A stretch of 50,534 bases of DNA, taken from a virus. The position numbers and the translations under genes are program-made. The stretch lies in IMG/VR virus record IMGVR_UViG_3300027734_000106, positions 1 to 50,534 of that record. One strand, written 5' to 3'. The notes beneath the pieces were generated by a model. It made no database searches. It was not told where the DNA came from and saw nothing but the letters and a program-made list of their open reading frames with translations. This document shows positions 14,596 through 20,963 of the stretch, piece by piece (the stretch's first letter is position 1; each line of letters opens with the position of its first letter).

Positions 14596-14673
14596 TGGTT
14601 GCAGAGGTTGGATTCGAACCAACGATTTCATGGCTTATGAGACCAGACGGATAGACCACTTCCATACTCTGCG
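14596..14673 (-). tRNA. tRNA-Met (CAT), initiator-like
   Basis: 78 bases with encoded CCA. The anticodon loop CTCATAA reads CAT. The first acceptor pair is a C1/A72 mismatch (CGCAGAG against CTCTGCA) with A73, the bacterial initiator hallmark that prevents use in elongation and allows formylation. D-stem pair 11-24 is G-C (purine-pyrimidine), also initiator-like. The anticodon stem has only two of the three G-C pairs expected. I read it as tRNA-fMet. Confidence 0.85.
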
Positions 14674-14695
14674 ATAATAATTGTCAATAGTAAAA

Positions 14696-14747
14696 TGCGT
14701 TGGCCACTTATGGTGTTTGCTTCCGATAACTCGGATCGTCCAACGCA
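14696..14747. ncRNA. Structured RNA candidate, three-way junction
   Basis: 52 bases closed by a perfect 8-bp stem (14696-14703 with 14740-14747). Inside are hairpins CCGA-loop-TCGG (about 14723-14734) and CCA/CAC pairings around 14704-14714. It lies between a protein gene and the tRNA-Met on the minus strand. Minus-strand transcription ends the element with TTTTA, so it may end or process the mRNA before the tRNAs. It is not tRNA-shaped. Orientation uncertain; GGATCGTCC in it recurs in the element at 2862-2964. Confidence 0.4.
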
Positions 14748-14759
14748 CTTTATTATATA

Positions 14760-15026
14760 TTAAGCAACTGACCCATCAGGATGCTTATATTTTATTTCAC
14801 CGTTTTCATCTTTAAATGAAAGTCCTTCCCAAAAATACTCTTTTTTCCTGAAAACATCTGCGTGTTCTTCGGTAAATTCTGTTACATCAATTTTTGTCAT
14901 ACCGAGAAATTCCTGCCAATTGTCATCAGCAGTTTCCGCAATTTTAAACGCTGCTTCTTCATTTTCCGCTTCAACAATATGAACTTGTCGGAACATTCCA
15001 ATAGATTCAACAATATATTTTGTCAT
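14760..15026 (-). CDS. Hypothetical alpha/beta protein
   Basis: 88 residues: TKYIVESIGMFRQVHIVEAE, NEEAAFKIAETADDNWQEF, then LSFKDENGEIKYKHPDGSV. The beta-helix-beta pattern resembles small phage proteins of unknown role. Lies 3 bases after the Api92/WYL_2 gene and ends before the structured element at 14696-14747. Confidence 0.65.
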   Translation of the reverse strand: MTKYIVESIGMFRQVHIVEAENEEAAFKIAETADDNWQEFLGMTKIDVTEFTEEHADVFRKKEYFWEGLSFKDENGEIKYKHPDGSVA

Positions 15027-15029
15027 TTT

Positions 15030-15917
15030 TTACTCTCCCAACGTAAAATTCACTTGTTTTACAGAATCCCAGCGAAAACTACGCCAGCCTTCTGCTTCAA
15101 TATCCCAAACTGCAAGCGCTTCATCTGATTTTTTGCGAATATTTGTCGAATTTTCGCTTCGGTCTGCTTGCGGAATGAATTCTTCACTCAAAGTAGCTTG
15201 CATAACACGTTCCGTGCCGTCTTTTTTTGTAAAAACAACACCAACAACTCGTTCACGCAACAATTCACGCAACCATTCACGACCATTTTCGTCAGCAAAC
15301 GCATTTTTTGCAGGTTCATCACTCACATTTAACAAATCAAACTCCGTTTTCAATTCTTCCAACTCTTGAGCTAAACGGGATTCTGATTCTTCATCAGTTT
15401 CCTCATCTTCTTCTTCGTCCCAATCTTCTTCATCTTCGAATTGGTCACGCAAATTGTATTCCTCAATCAATTCCTCAGGAATATCTTCAACATCTTCAGC
15501 ATTAGAATACTCATAGCACTCATCATCACCTGCACAATTGCGTCCAACGAATCCCATGCCAGGTTCCCAATAGGTAGCAGTAACATACCACTCGGTTTCT
15601 CCTGCTAGAAAATCATAAAACGCTATTGGCGGTGCCCATGCTGTATCAAAATTAATTTTAATACAATTTTCATTCACTTTTTCCCATGAATAAATTGAAG
15701 CTTCCCATTTTGTTCCCCAATTTGCAACATTCCAACCATACCAAGATTCACCTTCATCAAATTCTGGTGGTCTTGGCACAAAATAACCAAATAAACCTGC
15801 TTCGGCAGTTTCATTTTTTTCTCGTTCATCTAAAAATTTTAAGTGTGCTTCTAGTTTTGCAACTTCGGCAACATCATCATTATGAAACTCAACATTATTA
15901 GCACACCAATTAGGCAT
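15030..15917 (-). CDS. Api92-like ferredoxin fold plus WYL_2 fusion
   Basis: 295 residues. Residues 1-130 begin MPNWCANNVEF and contain NWGTKWEAS, FDTAWAPPIAFY and TATYWEPGMGF, matching DUF1281/Api92-like proteins. A very acidic linker (about 145-195, DEEDWDEEEDEETDEE) follows. Residues about 215-295 (REWLRELLRERVVGVVF, DGTERVMQATLS, GWRSFRWDSVKQV) match the SH3-like WYL_2 (DUF2693) domain known as a separate small protein in phages. The fusion suggests the two act on the same target; role unknown. Confidence 0.7.
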   Translation of the reverse strand: MPNWCANNVEFHNDDVAEVAKLEAHLKFLDEREKNETAEAGLFGYFVPRPPEFDEGESWYGWNVANWGTKWEASIYSWEKVNENCIKINFDTAWAPPIAFYDFLAGETEWYVTATYWEPGMGFVGRNCAGDDECYEYSNAEDVEDIPEELIEEYNLRDQFEDEEDWDEEEDEETDEESESRLAQELEELKTEFDLLNVSDEPAKNAFADENGREWLRELLRERVVGVVFTKKDGTERVMQATLSEEFIPQADRSENSTNIRKKSDEALAVWDIEAEGWRSFRWDSVKQVNFTLGE

Positions 15918-15933
15918 TTTTCTTTCCTTTCAA

Positions 15934-16311
15934 TTAATCTTCCGATAAAGACTTCGCATAACTTGACATTTTCATCATTGTAACACGAGCCATTGTTCTT
16001 GTGAGGTAATTATCAACCCACTTCCAACTGTTTTCCGTTTTCTTTACAAAGCAACCAAAGATATCCGCACCTAATAGATTCCTCACATAGGTCTCAGGAT
16101 GCGAAAATATCGCCTCAAAATGGTCATCTAAAATCGGCAAGCTGTCATCGCCTGTCCTCATAAAGATAACATGGTACATATCACCAACTTCGGTGCCACC
16201 TACTTTTTCGCCTTTAATAAAATCATCTTTAAAATCAAAATAAGATAATTTTATACCATCATCTTCGCCTGGTAAAATGTAGAACCCATCGAACTTTTCT
16301 GAATCATCCAT
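15934..16311 (-). CDS. Hypothetical acidic protein
   Basis: 125 residues, acidic N-terminus (DDSEKFDGFYILPGEDDG), GDMYHVIFMRTGDD, and a helical C-terminus (WKWVDNYLTRTMARVTMM). No family recognised. Spaced 16 bases before the next gene. Confidence 0.6.
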   Translation of the reverse strand: MDDSEKFDGFYILPGEDDGIKLSYFDFKDDFIKGEKVGGTEVGDMYHVIFMRTGDDSLPILDDHFEAIFSHPETYVRNLLGADIFGCFVKKTENSWKWVDNYLTRTMARVTMMKMSSYAKSLSED

Positions 16312-16337
16312 ACAAACCTTTTATAAAGTTCCATTAC

Positions 16338-16550
16338 TTATACTCTCAACATTAAACCAAATACATAAATTCCCAATAGTCCTGCATTAACAGCGACCAT
16401 TGCTTTTTCTTTAATCAGAATACCCCATATTAAAAACAATACGGCACCTAAATTCAATAGGTAGATATTCAACGGGTCAAGCGCCAGCGTTGTAGCGAGG
16501 GCGCCTGCTAAAGTGATTAGTGTGGCAATCCACTTTAAAAAATCAATCAT
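16338..16550 (-). CDS. Small integral membrane protein, three helices
   Basis: 70 residues from the ATG that overlaps the upstream stop by 8 bases. Three hydrophobic segments: LKWIATLITLAGALAT, YLLNLGAVLFLIWGIL and VAVNAGLLGIYVFGLML, with NIYLLN and KEKAMV between. I know this type from other aquatic phages as an unassigned membrane protein. Could modify the host inner membrane. Confidence 0.65.
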   Translation of the reverse strand: MIDFLKWIATLITLAGALATTLALDPLNIYLLNLGAVLFLIWGILIKEKAMVAVNAGLLGIYVFGLMLRV

Positions 16551-16896
16551 TAATATCTGCTTTCTCCATTTGTTCAGCCCAATCAGCATCCATTTGAGCC
16601 AAAAAATCATCTTGCTCCCGCTTTCTTTCATCAGCGAGCCACTTGGCTCTTTTAGCTAATTCAGGATCGGTTTCTTCAACAACCCAACCTTGTTGGCGTA
16701 ATTCTTCACGACCAGAAAAGGTTGCTTTCATGGCATCAATAGCGCCATGAATTTGCTCAATATTAGCAATTAGCCAATCACGGTCATTCCACTGCTCAAC
16801 AGTACCAAAACCACGAGGACGAAAACCATAATAATCTTTATGGAAATCGCTGAAATAACCTTGTAATTCTTCAACTGATAATTTAGCGTATGACAT
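16543..16896 (-). CDS. Conserved phage protein, helical
   Basis: 117 residues. N-terminal SVEELQGYFSDFHKDYYGFRP with the RPRGFGT loop, then long charged helices (ELAKRAKWLADERKREQDDF). I recall this FHKDxYGxRPR start in other phages. Function unknown. Confidence 0.65.
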   Translation of the reverse strand: MSYAKLSVEELQGYFSDFHKDYYGFRPRGFGTVEQWNDRDWLIANIEQIHGAIDAMKATFSGREELRQQGWVVEETDPELAKRAKWLADERKREQDDFLAQMDADWAEQMEKADIND

Positions 16897-16904
16897 AATA
16901 ATCC

Positions 16905-17186
16905 TTATTTTGACAAGTTAATAATTCGAGCATCATATTCCATGAACGACACTTCCATTGGAACAAAAACAATTTTAGCAATCCGACTAGAGCGAACACC
17001 CTTACGGAATTTACCGTCCCAAAAATCTGCTACACAAGTGATTTTGTAGCACTTGTAGCCAGGCTCTGTGCAATTGGCATTTTCAACAATTCCTTCAACA
17101 TAAGCATCGGAACGACCAAACATTGGCTTAAAATCATAAGCACGAATTACATCACCAACTTTTGCAACACCTTCAAATTTCATCAT
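16905..17186 (-). CDS. Small beta-rich hypothetical protein
   Basis: 93 residues: VGDVIRAYDFKPM, AYVEGIVENANC, KCYKITCVADFWDG, RIAKIVFVPME. Probably a beta barrel of the phage SH3-like type. Two ATGs in a row at the start; either may be used. First gene behind the promoter at 17217-17244. Confidence 0.6.
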   Translation of the reverse strand: MMKFEGVAKVGDVIRAYDFKPMFGRSDAYVEGIVENANCTEPGYKCYKITCVADFWDGKFRKGVRSSRIAKIVFVPMEVSFMEYDARIINLSK

Positions 17187-17216
17187 TTTTGTTTCCTTAT
17201 CAACTCAACAGGAACC

Positions 17217-17269
17217 ATTATACACGAACCAGTGGAAAACACAAGCCCCCTGTTGCAGAAAAACAACAG
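17217..17269 (-). promoter_or_regulatory. Promoter plus stem-loop (PeSL-like)
   Basis: TATAAT (17217-17222) with TTGTGT 16 bases upstream (17239-17244). The upstream hairpin CTGTTG (17250-17255) pairs with CAACAG (17264-17269). The -35 is weaker than in other copies. Confidence 0.65.
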
Positions 17270-17296
17270 CGCTAAGCTCTTGATTTTAAACGACTT

Positions 17297-17635
17297 TTAA
17301 GACCATGTCCTATGTTTCTCGGCGACCCATTCCATGCCATCGTATTCTTCAATAGTCCATTGAACATCGGTAGGAATATCGACCAGTTTTAGTTTAGAAC
17401 AAAACCCATCGGCTTTCTCACCCAGCTCTTGCACCACACGAACCAAGTCCACATCGTTGCGGTCAATATATCGGTAATTGAACCATTCATCACCAACATA
17501 ATAATCACTCGGCAGAACCGAATTAGTATTCTTTTCCTCTTTTCGTAGGTCAAGACCTTTATACTTAGCGTATAACTCCGTGGCTTCATCACTTAAGCCA
17601 AAACCACCATGACAATTATTAATTACAATCTTCAT
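17297..17635 (-). CDS. Conserved phage protein (NCHGGFGLS)
   Basis: 112 residues starting MKIVINNCHGGFGLSDEA, a start I recall from many phage hypotheticals. It continues with YYVGDEWFNYRYIDRND, VRVVQELGEKADG and a beta C-terminus (VQWTIEEYDGMEWVAEKH). Function unknown. TAATG overlap with the micro-ORF upstream. Confidence 0.75.
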   Translation of the reverse strand: MKIVINNCHGGFGLSDEATELYAKYKGLDLRKEEKNTNSVLPSDYYVGDEWFNYRYIDRNDVDLVRVVQELGEKADGFCSKLKLVDIPTDVQWTIEEYDGMEWVAEKHRTWS

Positions 17636-17712
17636 TAGTACCTCAAATGTATATACAAAAAAACAAACAATAATAGAATGACTATTACATCAGCCCAAGT
17701 CCTACCATTCAT
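17635..17712 (-). CDS. Putative 25-residue membrane peptide
   Basis: MNGRTWADVIVI then LLLFVFLYIHLRY: one hydrophobic helix with charged ends. TAATG overlap with the next gene and overlap with the micro-ORF upstream fit real translation. Too short for family assignment. Confidence 0.4.
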   Translation of the reverse strand: MNGRTWADVIVILLLFVFLYIHLRY

Positions 17713-17759
17713 AAAAACTCCATTACTATAATTATAGCCATCGCAATTACTGTGGTCAT
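17709..17759 (-). CDS. Putative 16-residue hydrophobic peptide
   Basis: MTTVIAMAIIIVMEFL. Start overlaps the upstream stop as ATGA and its stop overlaps the next ATG. It may be a real micropeptide or only keep ribosomes moving through the operon. Confidence 0.25.
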   Translation of the reverse strand: MTTVIAMAIIIVMEFL

Positions 17760-17971
17760 GCTTGTCCCCTTGCTCTGATTACTTTTACATAAGCCAACAA
17801 CATTTCTGCAACCCAACTCTGCATTGCTGGGTTATCTTTTAGTCCACCTAAGTCTGTTGTTTCTAATAACTTTGCACACGCCTCACGCTCTTGGTTCATA
17901 GCCCACCGAATAGCATCTCTTGTGCTTGCATGACCTTGGATAGCCAATTCAATAATTTCATCTTGTGTCAT
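17756..17971 (-). CDS. Small helical hypothetical protein
   Basis: 71 residues, helical: TQDEIIELAIQGHAS, RWAMNQEREACAKLLETT. The NQEREACAKL block occurs in many small phage proteins of unknown role. ATGA overlap at both ends. Confidence 0.65.
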   Translation of the reverse strand: MTQDEIIELAIQGHASTRDAIRWAMNQEREACAKLLETTDLGGLKDNPAMQSWVAEMLLAYVKVIRARGQA

Positions 17972-18207
17972 TCTTCAACTCCGAAATGTTCTTTGATAAT
18001 CTTACGATACTTAGTTTGAAACAACATTTCTTCTGGTGTATATTGATTACCTAATTGCATACGCAGGCATTCATCCATACATTCTTTAACAATCAACTTA
18101 GCAAACTTTTCTATATCAAAGTGCTCGTCAAGCATAAAGTTTCTATTACCATAGACTTGGTTCCATGCACCACACTCTTTGGCTAATTCTTCAATTCTAC
18201 TATTCAT
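17968..18207 (-). CDS. Small helical hypothetical protein
   Basis: 79 residues: SRIEELAKECGAW, FDIEKFAKLIVKECMDEC and KYRKIIKEHFGVEE. Looks like the common phage type with an EKFAxLIVxEC helix. Function unknown. Its 60-base upstream gap (18208-18267) holds a short GC-rich inverted sequence (GCGC-GGA-GCGC) without a T-tract. Confidence 0.65.
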   Translation of the reverse strand: MNSRIEELAKECGAWNQVYGNRNFMLDEHFDIEKFAKLIVKECMDECLRMQLGNQYTPEEMLFQTKYRKIIKEHFGVEE

Positions 18208-18267
18208 ACTACAATTACCACTCTTATTTCTTCAAGGTTTCCGAGGCGCTCCGCGCTCCTAGGTTCC

Positions 18268-18375
18268 TCACAATACCAATCCAACAAAAAACGCCAAGGC
18301 AAATCCCATTACACCGAAATACAGTATCATCAGGACATACCAAAATTCATCCATTATCATATTCTCAATATTCAT
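18268..18375 (-). CDS. Small membrane protein (35 residues)
   Basis: MNIENMIMDEFWYVLMILYF then GVMGFALAFFVGLVL. One long hydrophobic helix. ATGA overlap with the upstream micro-gene. Part of a run of four tiny genes. Confidence 0.5.
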   Translation of the reverse strand: MNIENMIMDEFWYVLMILYFGVMGFALAFFVGLVL

Positions 18376-18449
18376 AGAATCAACCCTATAACCATACCGA
18401 CCATTGCTAAGAGCATCAGTTTAATCCTGAATTTATCTTCGTAGCTCAT
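18372..18449 (-). CDS. Small membrane protein (25 residues)
   Basis: MSYEDKFRIKLMLLAMVGMV plus IGLIL: charged N-terminus and one hydrophobic helix. Start lies one base after the TGA of the upstream gene; stop in an ATGA overlap. Confidence 0.45.
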   Translation of the reverse strand: MSYEDKFRIKLMLLAMVGMVIGLIL

Positions 18450-18450
18450 T

Positions 18451-18561
18451 TCATCTACCCTCTGAAAACAATAGAACACCCACAATGACCATTACAAATG
18501 TCCATGCAAATATAAAGAACATCACAATGGCATTAATAAGAATTTGAGAGAATACTTCCAT
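18451..18561 (-). CDS. Small membrane protein (36 residues)
   Basis: MEVFSQILINAIVMFFIFAW then TFVMVIVGVLLFSEGR. A single hydrophobic helix with an acidic start and basic end. TAATG overlap with the upstream gene. Confidence 0.5.
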   Translation of the reverse strand: MEVFSQILINAIVMFFIFAWTFVMVIVGVLLFSEGR

Positions 18562-18635
18562 TATCTAAACCACATTTCAATCATATTAATGAACATTAGC
18601 CACCACACATAAATCTCATGTAGAAATTCATCCAT
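18561..18635 (-). CDS. Putative 24-residue aromatic peptide
   Basis: MDEFLHEIYVWWLMFINMIE then MWFR. Amphipathic, Trp-rich, possibly membrane-surface bound. Starts one base after the stop of 18637-18852 and ends in a TAATG overlap. Confidence 0.4.
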   Translation of the reverse strand: MDEFLHEIYVWWLMFINMIEMWFR

Positions 18636-18636
18636 G

Positions 18637-18852
18637 TTATCCTCTCATAGCCGATATAATATAACTCTGAATAGTAGTAAGAGATTCTTGGACTATCAGA
18701 TGTCCTTGGTTAAACTGAACCTTTGTGACCTCAATTTCACGGCCACCATAGGCATCTTTAAAGGGAAAGAAACACTCAATTTGGCGAGGATTCACAAAGA
18801 CTGGCTCTGTATCTCCAAAGGTATTCTGAAAACGGGTTAACTGTATAAACAT
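18637..18852 (-). CDS. Small beta-rich hypothetical protein
   Basis: 71 residues: MFIQLTRFQNTFG, PVFVNPRQIECFFPFKDAY, REIEVTKVQFNQGHLIVQES, TTIQSYI. The layout matches small phage beta-sheet proteins of unknown function (start strand, NxxQI, Leu-Ile-V strand). AAGGA ribosome-binding site 8 bases before the ATG. First gene behind the promoter at 18913. Confidence 0.7.
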   Translation of the reverse strand: MFIQLTRFQNTFGDTEPVFVNPRQIECFFPFKDAYGGREIEVTKVQFNQGHLIVQESLTTIQSYIISAMRG

Positions 18853-18912
18853 TTTATTTCCTTTTATTTAAATTGAATAATTATCCATTCTTAGATAAAG
18901 AAAGATAATTCC

Positions 18913-18944
18913 ATTGTAACACATTGTAGACCATAGAGAGGCAA
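18913..18944 (-). promoter_or_regulatory. Promoter candidate, TTGCCT-N20-TACAAT
   Basis: TACAAT (18913-18918) with TTGCCT exactly 20 bases upstream (18939-18944). No canonical -35 at 16-18 bases. Same layout as 14154-14185 and 27074-27105. Leader of about 54 bases to the gene at 18852. Confidence 0.5.
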
Positions 18945-18960
18945 TCATTAGAATGCCACT

Positions 18961-19119
18961 CGACTTCCACGGTAAATTTCCTGGCCGCGGATTTTTTAGA
19001 AACGACTTCCACGAATTCTCTGGCTGGCCAGGATTTTTACGAAATCTCTCTCTAAAAAAGCATTGTTCCAGACACTAAGGATCCTACTATCACTAATCAA
19101 AAAAGTAAGGATCCTTACT
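18961..19119. repeat. Intergenic tandem repeat and palindromes
   Basis: The 311-base gap 18853-19163 has no ORF. It holds two imperfect direct copies of a 42-base unit starting CGACTTCCACG (18961 and 19003), each containing CTGGC and GGATTTTT. Further right, TAAGGATCCT occurs twice (19076-19085 and 19106-19115), the second within a perfect 16-base palindrome (19104-19119). Could be a regulatory region, an origin or a recombination scar. Confidence 0.6.
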
Positions 19120-19163
19120 ATATGGCTCCTGTGGTTTCGGGCTGACCCCCACCACCCTCTGCT

Positions 19164-19463
19164 TCAGAATGTATTAAGTGAAGGCTGATACTCTGCTATC
19201 AACTGGCGCTCTCTACTGTGAGCTGCCTTGCGACCTCTGACCACCTCTAGCACCTCATACTGTATGCTATCATCACCTCTCAGCGCTTCGCATATTGCCC
19301 AATCCTTCTGCTCTTTTTTGGCTCTGCTCAGGTGCTTCTGCACTCTGACCTTAACGCTTCTCAAATAGGCTTGACCAATTGCAACTGTAAGGCCAATATA
19401 GGTCTGCTCACCTATTGTCAGCTGATACAGCACATGGTTACGGTCTGACCTCTTTTTACGCAT
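19164..19463 (-). CDS. GIY-YIG-type nuclease domain protein
   Basis: 99 residues, essentially only the nuclease fold: VLY (11-13), YIG (22-24), Arg40 and His44 in the following helix, Glu85, and Asn97 at the end (YQPSLN). No DNA-binding domain is attached, unlike homing endonucleases. It might be a repair-type nuclease, a defence nuclease or a remnant of a mobile endonuclease. It directly neighbours the repeat-rich gap at 18853-19163. Confidence 0.65.
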   Translation of the reverse strand: MRKKRSDRNHVLYQLTIGEQTYIGLTVAIGQAYLRSVKVRVQKHLSRAKKEQKDWAICEALRGDDSIQYEVLEVVRGRKAAHSRERQLIAEYQPSLNTF

Positions 19464-19659
19464 TAATAACCTTTAATTCATCCTCTGAAAATAACATCTC
19501 ACGGACGGCTTCTCTGCGCCATCTCAACTTAACAGGAGTCTGGAGGCGGACAGTATATAACAGGTCACGCCCATACATTCTGCTTTTTTGGACTTGACCG
19601 ATTACTTTATCATCGGTCAGCCTTAGACTAGCGACCACGAAGCTCATGTCGGCAATCAT
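19456..19659 (-). CDS. Small beta-rich basic protein
   Basis: 67 residues: SFVVASLRLTDDKVIGQV, GRDLLYTVRLQTPVKLRWRR, EAVREMLFSEDEL. Probably a small beta barrel. Overlaps the GIY-YIG gene by 8 bases. Function unknown. Confidence 0.6.
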   Translation of the reverse strand: MIADMSFVVASLRLTDDKVIGQVQKSRMYGRDLLYTVRLQTPVKLRWRREAVREMLFSEDELKVINA

Positions 19660-19660
19660 A

Positions 19661-19960
19661 TTAGGCAGCCATCTTCAATACGGTAACTTTGGAAGGCTTC
19701 TTATTTGCCTTAATTGCCTTAGTACCAACTGGTGGGTTTTTGAGAGCAGCAAGTTTAGCTTCCAACTTAGCGATACGAGCCACTTTTTTCTTAGCACTCT
19801 CAAACGCTTTAACTGACTTAGCCATCGCTTTAGCTTGTTTAGCAGCAGCTCGCACTTCTTTTTCAGCAGCAACTGCTTCTTTATACTGAGCGACCATTGT
19901 TTTCAACTCAGCACGCTTAGCAACGATTTCAGACTTCATAGCAACTGTAATATTTGACAT
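19661..19960 (-). CDS. Ala/Lys-rich coiled-coil protein
   Basis: 99 residues. Residues 8-75 are one long Ala/Lys/Glu helix (VAKRAELKTMVAQYKEAVAA, KVARIAKLEAKLAALK), then a basic tail. Histone-like composition, so DNA binding is possible. First gene behind the promoter at 20006-20033; leader about 39 bases. Confidence 0.6.
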   Translation of the reverse strand: MSNITVAMKSEIVAKRAELKTMVAQYKEAVAAEKEVRAAAKQAKAMAKSVKAFESAKKKVARIAKLEAKLAALKNPPVGTKAIKANKKPSKVTVLKMAA

Positions 19961-20005
19961 TTTGTTTCCTTTAAAAATTTCGTTTGTTTTTCAATCTATG
20001 TGGCT

Positions 20006-20057
20006 AGTATAACACAACCAAGGCAATTGTCAAGGCCTGCTGTTGTTTTTTAGCACA
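20006..20057 (-). promoter_or_regulatory. Early promoter plus degenerate stem-loop
   Basis: TTGACA (20028-20033), 16-base spacer, TATACT (20006-20011) on the minus strand. Upstream bases 20039-20058 (CTGTTG... CACAG) are a damaged version of the CTGTTG/CAACAG hairpin. Confidence 0.7.
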
Positions 20058-20062
20058 GCCCA

Positions 20063-20398
20063 TTAGGCGCCCGTCCAACTGATACTTCCGTATTCATTTT
20101 CCATGATATTGCCCCTTGCAAAATTCTTAGCGGGAGCACGCCAACTGGCACTCTTTAGAATATCGCCATGCTTGAATGTAGCCTTTGCGGTCTTATATTC
20201 ACCAAGCACAATGAATGAATGGCTACTACGGGAGGTGTCACCAGTATGGCCAATGATAACCTTAATAAACTTCGAGCCCATATCAAACTCAACGGTCAAT
20301 TGGCGGTCAGGCCTTGAATAACCTCTCTGGTTATAGTTAGCCTTCAGATAATCAGCGTATTCATCCAACGCAATGGCTAGGTCTTTCATTCTGCTCAT
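20063..20398 (-). CDS. Conserved phage protein, beta-rich
   Basis: 111 residues. N-terminal helix (MKDLAIALDEYADYLKANY), then strands LTVEFDMGSKFIKVIIGH and HSFIVLGEYK, and a basic loop (SWRAPAKNFARGNI). No function known. ATGA overlap with 20395-20535. Confidence 0.65.
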   Translation of the reverse strand: MSRMKDLAIALDEYADYLKANYNQRGYSRPDRQLTVEFDMGSKFIKVIIGHTGDTSRSSHSFIVLGEYKTAKATFKHGDILKSASWRAPAKNFARGNIMENEYGSISWTGA

Positions 20399-20535
20399 AC
20401 ATAATCCTCTGCTAAAACAATGTATTCAATATAAAGATTCTCCAAGGTCTCATCGTCCTTGGTCATTAGATAATCGGTCGTAAAACCCTTATAGGATAGC
20501 AACTCAATTAATTCTGCACGGTTTAAAGTAATCAT
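20395..20535 (-). CDS. Small acidic hypothetical protein
   Basis: 46 residues: MITLNRAELIELLSYKGFTT, TKDDETLENLYIEYIVLAED. Helical and acidic. Two-sided operon coupling supports it; no family recognised. Confidence 0.6.
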   Translation of the reverse strand: MITLNRAELIELLSYKGFTTDYLMTKDDETLENLYIEYIVLAEDYV

Positions 20536-20536
20536 A

Positions 20537-20728
20537 TTATTCCTTAATGAAGCCACGAGCACAGGCTTTTTGATGACCCATGTTATAGACTGAAAATTTA
20601 TTGTTACGGAAGGTCTGACACTTGCGAACCGCTTTGGTCTTACCCACTTTAATCATACCGCCTTGCTCAATGAAGGACAGTATATCTTGCTTCAACTGAA
20701 TGTCAGCTTGTAGTTTAGAGAGATTCAT
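20537..20728 (-). CDS. Small basic phage protein
   Basis: 63 residues: helix ADIQLKQDILSFIEQGG, then basic KVGKTKAVRKCQTFRNNK and YNMGHQKACARGFIKE. The helix-then-basic layout with an I-x-x-G-G turn is familiar from phage hypotheticals. Function unknown. Confidence 0.6.
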   Translation of the reverse strand: MNLSKLQADIQLKQDILSFIEQGGMIKVGKTKAVRKCQTFRNNKFSVYNMGHQKACARGFIKE

Positions 20729-20835
20729 TGCACCCTTTCAAAAATCATCATGGCCACGAGAAAACCGTAACCAAACGCAATAACATAACCCAACACTTTA
20801 TTGCCCAGCGCATTTATATCAATATTTTTCATCAT
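20725..20835 (-). CDS. Small membrane protein (36 residues)
   Basis: MMKNIDINALGNKVLGYVIA then FGYGFLVAMMIFERVQ: short polar start, one membrane helix. The ATG coincides with the predicted transcription start of the promoter at 20842-20869, so it would be read from a leaderless mRNA. ATGA overlap with the next gene. Confidence 0.5.
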   Translation of the reverse strand: MMKNIDINALGNKVLGYVIAFGYGFLVAMMIFERVQ

Positions 20836-20841
20836 GTGGCC

Positions 20842-20894
20842 ATTATATCAAAACCACGGTAATTGTCAAGGCCCCCTGTTGTATCCACGCAACA
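20842..20894 (-). promoter_or_regulatory. Early promoter plus stem-loop (PeSL-like)
   Basis: TTGACA (20864-20869), 16-base spacer, TATAAT (20842-20847), minus strand. Hairpin upstream: TGTTG (20877-20881) with CAACA (20890-20894). Confidence 0.75.
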
Positions 20895-20897
20895 CGT

Positions 20898-20924
20898 AAA
20901 AAAGCCCTTATATTTCAAGGGCTT
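20898..20924 (-). terminator. Rho-independent terminator (minus strand)
   Basis: AAGCCCTT (20902-20909) pairs with AAGGGCTT (20917-20924), loop 7, followed on the minus strand by six Ts (20903-20898). Ends transcripts coming from 21159-21473 after they cross the plus-strand gene in antisense. Confidence 0.8.
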
Positions 20925-20934
20925 ACGAGGGGGC

Positions 20935-20963
20935 TTGACAAACTTTGCCCAATATGTTAGGAT
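20935..20963 (+). promoter_or_regulatory. Plus-strand sigma70 promoter
   Basis: TTGACA (20935-20940), 17-base spacer, TAGGAT (20958-20963). Near-consensus promoter pointing at the only plus-strand gene; predicted start near 20970, leader about 20 bases. Confidence 0.75.

Noticed and set aside
14681-14686. TTGACA on the minus strand before tRNA-Met
   Set aside because: No matching -10 at 15-19 bases; that position falls inside the tRNA.
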